From Candidatus Megaera polyxenophila (GTDB lineage: Bacteria; Pseudomonadota; Alphaproteobacteria; Rickettsiales; Rickettsiaceae): a DNA stretch of 64,000 nt. Below are positions 1-6,849 of the stretch, piece by piece. A program made the position numbers and the translations under genes. The notes under the pieces were generated by a model. It ran no database searches. It saw only the letters and a list, made by a program, of their open reading frames with translations, and was not told the origin of the DNA. How positions within the stretch are numbered: position 1 is the stretch's first letter; each line of letters opens with the position of its first letter. The DNA lies in NCBI GenBank assembly GCA_037101405.1, contig AP017964.1:1-64000 (forward strand), in the 5' to 3' direction.

Positions 1-1422
1 ATGAAGCAATTAGAGCAACTCGAAATAATATCAAAACCTAATAACCAGCATAATGAAAACCCACATAATTTATGGGATGAAGTTAGCCGTGATCTCATAA
101 GCCATTATGGGCATGCTCTTTACAAAAACTGGTTTAGTAAAATTGCTTTCTACGAAAGGACAAAAAACAATAAATTATTGCTAGCAGCACCAAGTAATTT
201 TGTCAGGGACTGGATAAAATCCAATTACTTTGAAACTATAATAAAGTTAGTTGCTCATTATGACCCTGAGGTAAAATCGGTCGATATTATTACCAAAGAA
301 CTTAATAACTTTTATGCTATAGGATCTCAGGAGCTACAAGAACCCATAAAAAATGAGGTTAAAAATCCTATAAATTTAGAAACAGAAGATGATGCTCTAG
401 CCTTTTTAGATCAAAGATTTACCTTTGAAAATTTTGTTATTGGACCGCCAAATGAACTGGCCTATGCCGCAGCACTAGCAGTAGCTGAATCAAAAACAGC
501 AGTTGCAAAATCTAATCCGTTGTTTTTATATGGAGGTGTAGGGCTTGGTAAAACCCATTTAATGCATGCTATTGCTTGGCATTCTAAAAAAGTAAATCCA
601 AAAAGAAAAGTTTTATACTTGTCTGCTGAAAAATTTATGTATCGCTTTATAAAAGCTCTTCGTAATAAAGACGTAATGGCTTTTAAAGAAGAATTTAGAT
701 CAGTTGACGTGCTGATGATTGATGATATTCAATTCATTTGCGGGAAAGATAGTACGCAAGAGGAATTTTTTCATACCTTTAATGCTATTATTGATAATAA
801 TAAACAAATGGTTATTTCGTGTGATAGGTCACCGTCCGATCTTGATAACATAGAAGATAGAATAAAGTCCCGATTAGGGTGGGGACTAGTTGCCGATGTC
901 CACAGTACTACCTATGAGCTGCGCGTCGGAATATTAGAATCCAAATTAGAGCAAATGAATATCAACATTTCTCAAAATGTTATCAATTTTTTAGCTGCAA
1001 AAATCACTTCTAACGTCCGAGAACTAGAAGGAGCTTTAAATAAAGTAATAGCCCATTCTACTCTAATAGGCAGAGAAGTGACTCTGGAAAGCACGCAGGA
1101 TATTCTACGAGACTTGCTCCGCTCGAATGAACGAATAATTACCATCGAAGATATACAAAAAAGGGTAGCTAATCATTACAATATCAAAATTTCTGAAATG
1201 TCATCTGTTAGAAGAGCGAGAACCGTAGTAAGACCAAGGCAAATAGCGATGTATTTATCTAAAATCCTTACTCCAAAAAGTTTAGCAGATATTGGCTCTA
1301 AGTTCGGTAAAAAAGATCATACTACTGTGATCCATGCAGTAAAAAAAGTAGAACAGTTAATGGCTGAAGACGCTGATGTTCGGGAAGAAGTAAATTTGCT
1401 AACTCGGATGCTACAAAATTAA
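1..1422 (+). CDS. dnaA: Chromosomal replication initiator protein DnaA
   Basis: This 473-residue protein binds DnaA boxes at the origin and opens the duplex to start chromosome replication. The AAA+ core shows Walker [10 protein letters not shown] at residues 178-186 (K184, T185) and Walker B MIDD near 239-242. The C-terminal domain IV carries the signature region [11 protein letters not shown] followed by [13 protein letters not shown], which is the helix-turn-helix that contacts DnaA boxes. Length and domain order are normal for the family. The window begins at the ATG, so its promoter and any origin upstream are not visible. dnaN follows after 34 bases, the usual dnaA-dnaN arrangement. Identification is secure. 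Confidence 0.98.
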   Translation: MKQLEQLEIISKPNNQHNENPHNLWDEVSRDLISHYGHALYKNWFSKIAFYERTKNNKLLLAAPSNFVRDWIKSNYFETIIKLVAHYDPEVKSVDIITKELNNFYAIGSQELQEPIKNEVKNPINLETEDDALAFLDQRFTFENFVIGPPNELAYAAALAVAESKTAVAKSNPLFLYGGVGLGKTHLMHAIAWHSKKVNPKRKVLYLSAEKFMYRFIKALRNKDVMAFKEEFRSVDVLMIDDIQFICGKDSTQEEFFHTFNAIIDNNKQMVISCDRSPSDLDNIEDRIKSRLGWGLVADVHSTTYELRVGILESKLEQMNINISQNVINFLAAKITSNVRELEGALNKVIAHSTLIGREVTLESTQDILRDLLRSNERIITIEDIQKRVANHYNIKISEMSSVRRARTVVRPRQIAMYLSKILTPKSLADIGSKFGKKDHTTVIHAVKKVEQLMAEDADVREEVNLLTRMLQN

Positions 1423-1456
1423 TATTTAACTTTTAATTAAAAATCAAATTTCAATT

Positions 1457-2617
1457 ATGTCTAAAAACGTAAATAACAATAGCTTAGAAATAATAGTTCA
1501 GACAAAAGAGCTTGCTTATGTCCTTAGTTTTGCAGCGTCAGTAGTTGAAAAAAGAAATGTTGTTTCAGAATTAAGTAATGTAAAATTAGTTGCTAGAGAT
1601 GGAATTTTAGAAATCGGAGCAACAGACCTGGATCTATATTTAAATCAAACTATAGGCGCCGAAGTAAAAAAAGAGGGTCAATCAACCGTTTCAACACAAA
1701 TTTTATCTGAAATAGTAAGAAAAATCCCAGATAAAGAAATAATCTTAAAACAAGATGCAGGTTCTGAACATCTGCATGTCATAGGTAATTCTTGTAAGTT
1801 CGATTTACTTACCTTACCTGCCAGTAATTTTCCCCAAATGGAAGATCTCGAAGCAGAAGTATCATTAAAAGTTAACTGTGAAGAATTCGCCCGTATTGTC
1901 GAATATACCAGTTTTGCAATGTCAAATGAAGAAACACGCTATAATTTAAACGGCATATATTTGCACGTCAAAAATGGAGAGTTTTTAAGTGCTGCTACTG
2001 ATGCTCATAGGTTTTCAATAGCTAGTAGTAAGATAGAGGCAAATATTAACGATTTCGGGGTCATAATCCCTAAAAAAACTGTTGTTGAGCTGTTAAAAAT
2101 TGTAAAAGATACCAAAAATATCCATTCTGATATATCTGTAACTCTAGGAGCAAACAAGGTTAAATTTGCTTGTAATAATTTGCTGCTGATGTCCAAATTA
2201 ATTGATGGAAACTTTCCTGAATACGAAAGTTTTATTCCCACTTCCAATGAAAGTAAGTTAATAATTAATACCAAGCTTCTGGCCAGTGCAATAGATAGGG
2301 TAGCAACTGTTACAGTTGATAAATTCAGAGCAATCAAAATTTTGCTCAATGATACTTGCCTAGCGATTACAGCCACAGGAGAAGCAAAAGGGGCTGCTAA
2401 TGAAAGTATAAATTTTTCTGACCACAAAGAATCGTATTGTAGTTTTTCCGGTAACAACCTTACTATTGGATTTAATCCTAGGTATATTATGGACGTTTTG
2501 GGAACACTAAAAGAAGAACAAGTGCATATATATCTTAATGACGCTTCCTCCCCTGCCCTTATTAAAACGTTAGAAAATCCCAGAGATAGCTTTGTCGTAA
2601 TGCCTGTAAAAGTATAA
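1457..2617 (+). CDS. dnaN: DNA polymerase III beta subunit (sliding clamp)
   Basis: The 386-residue product is the ring-shaped clamp that tethers DNA polymerase III to the template. The three-domain clamp pattern is visible: an N-terminal strand-rich segment starting EIIVQTKELAYVLSF, the middle motif YNLNGIYLHV with ATDAHRFSIA, and a C-terminal end in FVVMPVKV, close to the canonical ending of the family. Length matches the usual 370-390. It sits directly behind dnaA and is followed after 2 bases by the START-domain gene, so the three are probably co-transcribed. An open frame on the opposite strand inside this gene is a shadow. Confidence 0.97.
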   Translation: MSKNVNNNSLEIIVQTKELAYVLSFAASVVEKRNVVSELSNVKLVARDGILEIGATDLDLYLNQTIGAEVKKEGQSTVSTQILSEIVRKIPDKEIILKQDAGSEHLHVIGNSCKFDLLTLPASNFPQMEDLEAEVSLKVNCEEFARIVEYTSFAMSNEETRYNLNGIYLHVKNGEFLSAATDAHRFSIASSKIEANINDFGVIIPKKTVVELLKIVKDTKNIHSDISVTLGANKVKFACNNLLLMSKLIDGNFPEYESFIPTSNESKLIINTKLLASAIDRVATVTVDKFRAIKILLNDTCLAITATGEAKGAANESINFSDHKESYCSFSGNNLTIGFNPRYIMDVLGTLKEEQVHIYLNDASSPALIKTLENPRDSFVVMPVKV

Positions 2618-2619
2618 AA

Positions 2620-3069
2620 ATGCCGTCATTTAATGATACAAGGTTATTGCCTTATGAGGCAAAACTGGTAAGAGACATCATATTAGATATAGAAAAATAT
2701 CCTGAATTTCTACCGTGGTGTTCGGATGCAGAATTATTATCAAACACTGAAAAGGAACTTATAGCCCAGTTAACAATTAGCTATAAGTTTTTCAGAGAAA
2801 CCTATAAATCCCTTATCGTAACAACAGAAACCCCTGAGGGTTTTATAATAAATGTTGAAGCAATATCTGGCCCCTTTAAGAAACTAACTAATTTTTGGAA
2901 CATCAGAAAAATAAATAATCAGTGTGAAGTAAAGTTTTCTATTGATTTCGAATTCAAATCGGTGATACTAGACGCTGTTATAGGAACATTTTTTTCTATG
3001 GCTACTAATAAAATGATCAAAGCTTTTGAAACTAGGGCTTACCACATTTCAAGAAATGGTGTGCTGTAA
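2620..3069 (+). CDS. Coq10/RatA-type START-domain protein
   Basis: This 149-residue protein belongs to the polyketide cyclase/START superfamily of Coq10-like proteins. Features seen are the N-terminal LPYEAKLVRDIILDIEKYP, then the conserved FLPWCSDA segment, and a C-terminal helix with FETRAYHI. In mitochondria and alphaproteobacteria the family binds ubiquinone and assists respiratory electron transfer; the E. coli relative RatA has been linked to ribosome subunit association, so public annotations vary between toxin RatA and Coq10. Given the respiratory gene content, the quinone-binding role is more likely, but this is inference. It starts 2 bases after dnaN and is probably translated from the same message. 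Confidence 0.85.
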   Translation: MPSFNDTRLLPYEAKLVRDIILDIEKYPEFLPWCSDAELLSNTEKELIAQLTISYKFFRETYKSLIVTTETPEGFIINVEAISGPFKKLTNFWNIRKINNQCEVKFSIDFEFKSVILDAVIGTFFSMATNKMIKAFETRAYHISRNGVL

Positions 3070-3193
3070 TAGCAAATACTTAGTAAGAAAATATAGTAAA
3101 GTATATTTTTTTCTACGAGAGCCAGAAAGGTAGTGTTAGAATCGAAGATGTTTGATTGATTAACAAAATTATAATTAACAAGGAGAAGTTCAT

Positions 3194-3475
3194 ATGAACA
3201 AAGGAGATTTCATATCATTTATCGCTGACAAACATGACTGTACAAAAGCAGAAGCAGAAAGGGTAATAGATATGTTTACCAGTTCTGTTATCGGCGCACT
3301 TGGAAAAGGCGAAGAAATAACTCTAGTTGGTTTCGGTAGCTTTAGTGTAAGCAAGGTAGCAGCAAGATCAGGTCGTAATCCAAGAACCGGTGCGGCAATT
3401 CAGATAGCTGAGTATAATCAACCAAAATTTAAAGTTGGTCAAAAACTGAAGGACGCCTGTAATAAGAGAAAATAG
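3194..3475 (+). CDS. HU-family nucleoid protein
   Basis: A 93-residue histone-like DNA-bending protein. The family landmarks are present: helical N-terminus MNKGDFISFIADKHDCTKAEA, the GFGSFSV core strand, and the flexible arm with RSGRNPRTGAAIQI that intercalates into the minor groove. A strong ribosome binding site, AAGGAG, lies about 9 bases before the ATG, in keeping with an abundant protein. HU forms dimers that compact DNA and support DnaA-dependent origin opening; location next to dnaA is suggestive but may be incidental. Whether it is HU or an IHF subunit cannot be settled by eye; length and the NPRTG arm favour HU. Confidence 0.93.
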   Translation: MNKGDFISFIADKHDCTKAEAERVIDMFTSSVIGALGKGEEITLVGFGSFSVSKVAARSGRNPRTGAAIQIAEYNQPKFKVGQKLKDACNKRK

Positions 3476-3491
3476 TAACTACTGATCAACG

Positions 3492-4799
3492 ATGGCCGTT
3501 ATAGAGTGCGATGTCTGTAATATCATTGCACTTAACTCTAGTGGACTGGGTATTGGTATTTCAAATAACACTGCAGATACTTCTAAAGTAATTGAAATAC
3601 CTTATACTGCTCCAGATGAAGTAATAAAATTTGAAAAACATCTTCACAAAAATCACTTATCTTTTACGATTTCTAAAATATTAACCCCTTCGAAATATAG
3701 GGTATCTCCACCATGTAAATACTTTACTGTTTGCGGGGGGTGCAGTTTGCAGCATCTTGAGATCAGTTACTATAAGCAATTCAAGTTAGACGTACTACAC
3801 CAAACTTTTGCAAAATACGGTATAAGTTGCAAAATATCTCCGCTAAGATCTATCGGGGCTTCTAAACGCCGAAGAGCTATTTTAGAGGCTATAAAAAAAC
3901 AGGATCAATTATTCTTAGGTTTTAAGAAGTTCCATTCACATCAAATAGTAAATATTGAGAGCTGTTTGTTACTCCTGCCAGAATTATCAGATTTAATAGG
4001 TAAGCTAAAGGTTATCCTCAAAGAGTTGTTGGTAGATAAAGAAAAATGTAAAATATTTATTACAAAAGCAGATAACGGTATAGATTTAATTATTGAAATA
4101 AAGAACCATAATTACCTTTCTTTAACAAAAGCACAAATCCTTAAAGATTTTGCAATAAATAATAATATCATTAGATTTACAATAATTAATGACGATAAAT
4201 GGAATCAAATATATTTCGCTGAAAAACCATATATACTATTTGAACATACAGCAGTAACTATCGATAATCATAGCTTTCTCCAAGTTAGTAAAGAATCAGA
4301 TGTTATCTTAGCAGAACTTATAAATCATATTTTTTGTAAATTAGAAAACGCTGGTAATAAAGAATTGCAAATTGCTGATCTTTTTTGTGGAAGAGGCACT
4401 CTAACGATTCCGGCAAGCAAATTTGGCAATGTAAATGGATTTGAAACAGAAATAGCTGCCGTTAAAGCCTTAACAGCAGCAATTAATAATTCAAAATTAA
4501 AAGCCCTAATATATCAACGTGATTTATTTAAGAAACCGTTAGAGTGGGATGAGTTAAACAAATATGACGCAGTAATTATTAATCCGCCAAGAGCAGGTGC
4601 AAAAGCGCAATCCAAACTGCTTGCTACTTGTACGGTTAAAACTATTATATATTTATCGTGTAACCCGGAAAGTTTTGCTCAGGATGCAAAAATCATTATG
4701 CGTAACAAACGATATAAACTTGAAGAGGTAACCCCTATTGATCAATTTCAATGGAGCTACCATATCGAATTATTGGGGATATTTAAGTTGGCTATATAA
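3492..4799 (+). CDS. RlmD/TrmA-family RNA (uracil-C5)-methyltransferase
   Basis: This 435-residue protein is an S-adenosylmethionine-dependent RNA m5U methyltransferase. The iron-sulfur ligands of the RlmD group are visible as C75-x5-C81-x2-C84 with a fourth cysteine at C158 (ESCLLL). The Rossmann SAM site reads DLFCGRGTLTIP, followed by NPPRAG and the catalytic-cysteine motif YLSCNPESFAQD. A TRAM domain is expected at the N-terminus and residues 1-65 are compatible. The 4Fe-4S motif argues for the 23S rRNA type (RlmD/RlmC) over tRNA-acting TrmA, but the target base cannot be fixed from sequence alone. It begins 16 bases after the HU gene and may be read through from it. Confidence 0.88.
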   Translation: MAVIECDVCNIIALNSSGLGIGISNNTADTSKVIEIPYTAPDEVIKFEKHLHKNHLSFTISKILTPSKYRVSPPCKYFTVCGGCSLQHLEISYYKQFKLDVLHQTFAKYGISCKISPLRSIGASKRRRAILEAIKKQDQLFLGFKKFHSHQIVNIESCLLLLPELSDLIGKLKVILKELLVDKEKCKIFITKADNGIDLIIEIKNHNYLSLTKAQILKDFAINNNIIRFTIINDDKWNQIYFAEKPYILFEHTAVTIDNHSFLQVSKESDVILAELINHIFCKLENAGNKELQIADLFCGRGTLTIPASKFGNVNGFETEIAAVKALTAAINNSKLKALIYQRDLFKKPLEWDELNKYDAVIINPPRAGAKAQSKLLATCTVKTIIYLSCNPESFAQDAKIIMRNKRYKLEEVTPIDQFQWSYHIELLGIFKLAI

Positions 4800-5074
4800 A
4801 ATTTAAGAATAACTTAGCACTTACTAAATCCAAAAAGTTGAAGGATTAGGATAAGGCAAATCTTGAAATAAAAAGCGTAGTGCAAACATACTTCTTATTA
4901 CTAGCCACACAAACACGGCAATATACAGAACAAATCCCATAAAAATCAAATTTTTTATTAGCGACAGTACAAACCACACCATGTAAATATAAAAGTTTTT
5001 CGCAATCATCCCTTGACATTCAATAATAGATTGTATATTACTGATATATTTGGTCAGTTTTATAATAATTTATT

Positions 5075-5716
5075 ATGTTGGAATTTTTTAAACAAGTTTC
5101 TAATACTATTGTCAGTGATTATATCAAAGATTGGCTGGACAGTAAAGCATTACCTTCTTTTGCTTTTATTTGCAGTAGTTTGGGGTACTATATGTTAACG
5201 CAACAGTTTTTAGGTGCTATATTTTTATCTCTACCTCTCGTTTATTTAGTACATAAATGTAAGCAAAATTATAGTATTAAGGATAAATTATTGATAATTC
5301 CAGAACCTAGATTAGAATTTCCAGATAATAATATACACAACATTCGAATTGCTATGTCAGTTTATAACTGTTCTACTCAGGTGATTAGTTGTTTTTTAGA
5401 CCAAGAAAAGACAGTTATAATTGTTAATGGTCAGACACATCAAAAAGATGAAATAGATGTAATAAATAAATCATCAGTTTTACTTCCACCTTATTACCTT
5501 TCTAATGCAGCGACAGGGATAATTAAAGTAAAAGATATAAACATAGCTAAATCTTTAAAAATTACAGCAACTATTGCTTTAAAATACGGTATTTTAAATA
5601 ATGAAAAATATGAAGTTTATCATAAAGTACATATAGAAGGTATTTTAAATCGTTTAGAAAATGGAAGTCTCTCTATTCAATTCGTTAGAAAACCGCCTGT
5701 TGTAAAATCAAATTAA
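5075..5716 (+). CDS. Unrecognised membrane-anchored passenger protein of the IS1595 element (copy 1)
   Basis: A 213-residue protein I do not recognise. Residues about 27-62 are strongly hydrophobic (SFAFICSSLGYYML, then FLGAIFLSLPLVYLV) and could form one or two membrane spans; the remaining 150 residues look like a soluble strand-rich domain with short basic stretches and end KPPVVKSN. The 3' end overlaps the convergent transposase gene by 32 bases. It lies wholly inside the element and its predicted product is the same in the second copy, so it moves with the IS. Passenger genes are known in the IS1595 family, but I cannot name this one. It could serve the element (regulation, targeting) or the host. 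An alternative short frame at 5013-5198 is a shadow. Confidence 0.75.
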   Translation: MLEFFKQVSNTIVSDYIKDWLDSKALPSFAFICSSLGYYMLTQQFLGAIFLSLPLVYLVHKCKQNYSIKDKLLIIPEPRLEFPDNNIHNIRIAMSVYNCSTQVISCFLDQEKTVIIVNGQTHQKDEIDVINKSSVLLPPYYLSNAATGIIKVKDINIAKSLKITATIALKYGILNNEKYEVYHKVHIEGILNRLENGSLSIQFVRKPPVVKSN

Positions 5717-6599
5717 ATACACAACCATTTTCTCTAGTATTATATCTAAAAGCAAACTCATCAACATACTTTTGAAGATGCTTAGCTGATACGTGGTGAT
5801 ATATGCCGAGTATTCCACGCTTTAGAGTTCCCCAAAAGTTCTCCATATTGTTGGTGTGAATGTTACCGCTGGCTACATATTCTTTCGTATGGTCTACTCT
5901 TAAATGGATATGGCTTGTTTTCTTACCGAGGATATTATATCCTTTGAACTCATCGCTAATAATGACGCTATCTTGGGTTATAACTTGATTCAATACATCT
6001 AATAGCTGCTTACCTGTTAATTTCTTGCCATCGTTGTTTTTAATCATAACTTTAGCAAATACAGACTTATTTATCTTATCAATACAACCAACAACAACGT
6101 TCTTTTTAGTACCACGCCCCCTTTTATTTACTGGTGGTAAGTTATCGTTATCATCATCTCTATTGTTTTTCTTCCTAGGTCTACCGCCTACATAGGTCTC
6201 ATCCACTTCAATTAAAGTACCAAAAAATTGCTGGTTTTCAATATTACCCATAGCAAGCCTGATTTGCTTAAGCATACGCCAAGCCGTTTTATAAGTAACG
6301 CCTATTTCTCTTTTTAGTTGGTAGCCTGATATACCTTTTTTACTATTTAAAAACAAGTGAATAGCATAAAACCATTTACGTAAATCAGTGTCAGACTTCT
6401 CAAATATTGTCCCTTTGAAGATTGAGAAACCTTTATTACAGAAGATACATTGAAAATTTTTAGGTGTATCTCTTCTGTGTGTTAATCTGTCGCTCCCGCA
6501 ATGTCTGCAAACGGGTTTATTATTATACCTAATTGTGATAAAGTACTTTATACAATCAAGTTCAGTAGGAAACTGTTTGTTAAATTCAAAAAAGTTCAT
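5685..6599 (-). CDS. IS1595-family (ISXO2-like) transposase, copy 1
   Basis: A 304-residue DDE-type transposase. The N-terminal zinc ribbon has ligands C31, C34, C51 and C54 (CRHCG ... CIFC). A helix-turn-helix-like region follows (GISGYQLKREIGVTYKTAWR). The catalytic domain shows VDETYVGG (first Asp), SDEFKGY (second Asp) and TNNMENFWGTLKRGI (final acidic or Asn residue with a downstream Lys), as in ISXO2-like proteins. It appears intact and its product is identical to the copy at 33005-33919, so both copies may be active. It reads from a near-consensus promoter in the terminal inverted repeat at 6625-6653, and its stop lies inside the 3' end of the passenger gene. Confidence 0.95.
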   Translation of the reverse strand: MNFFEFNKQFPTELDCIKYFITIRYNNKPVCRHCGSDRLTHRRDTPKNFQCIFCNKGFSIFKGTIFEKSDTDLRKWFYAIHLFLNSKKGISGYQLKREIGVTYKTAWRMLKQIRLAMGNIENQQFFGTLIEVDETYVGGRPRKKNNRDDDNDNLPPVNKRGRGTKKNVVVGCIDKINKSVFAKVMIKNNDGKKLTGKQLLDVLNQVITQDSVIISDEFKGYNILGKKTSHIHLRVDHTKEYVASGNIHTNNMENFWGTLKRGILGIYHHVSAKHLQKYVDEFAFRYNTRENGCVFNLILQQAVF

Positions 6600-6624
6600 A
6601 ATTCTTTACCTTATTATAAACCTA

Positions 6625-6653
6625 AGTATAAACTATTATCTATTGAATGTCAA
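6625..6653 (-). promoter_or_regulatory. Inward sigma-70-type promoter of transposase copy 1
   Basis: On the minus strand, TTGACA (-35), a 17-base spacer and TATACT (-10) lie 25 bases before the transposase ATG. The -35 box is part of the terminal inverted repeat. A weak AAGG ribosome site precedes the start. Confidence 0.65.
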
Positions 6654-6849
6654 GGGATGATTGCGAAGTTTTTTAATGCAAATAAATAATGGCTTTGCCA
6701 CAACTTATTATGACTTGACTTGTTGGCATAAGCAAAGACTCCACCTACAAAAGGAGTCATCGGATTCATCAACCCAATTAAATATAATATATATATTAAA
6801 GTTATGTTCTTTTTCCCGGGTTGCAAATATGTGTTAATTTTATTACGCA

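Larger units (their letters stand above)
5001..6665 (-). mobile_element. IS1595-family insertion sequence with passenger gene, copy 1
   Basis: A 1665-base element bounded by 25-base perfect terminal inverted repeats that begin CGCAATCATCCCTTGACATT at each end. It is flanked by the 8-base duplication AAGTTTTT (4993-5000 and 6666-6673), the duplication size known for the IS1595 family. It holds an ISXO2-like transposase on the minus strand and a convergent 213-codon passenger gene on the plus strand. It interrupts a DUF4870 gene in frame. A same-length copy with identical predicted proteins lies at 32939-34603 in the opposite orientation. Termini, flanking duplications and empty-site reconstruction all agree, so the boundaries are firm to the base. 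Confidence 0.95.

Noticed and set aside
1-1456. Replication origin near dnaA
   Set aside because: The window starts at the dnaA ATG and the dnaA-dnaN gap is 34 bases with no DnaA-box cluster; nothing here supports oriC.
2005-2457. 150-codon minus-strand frame inside dnaN
   Set aside because: Antisense shadow of the sliding-clamp gene, which is fully conserved there.
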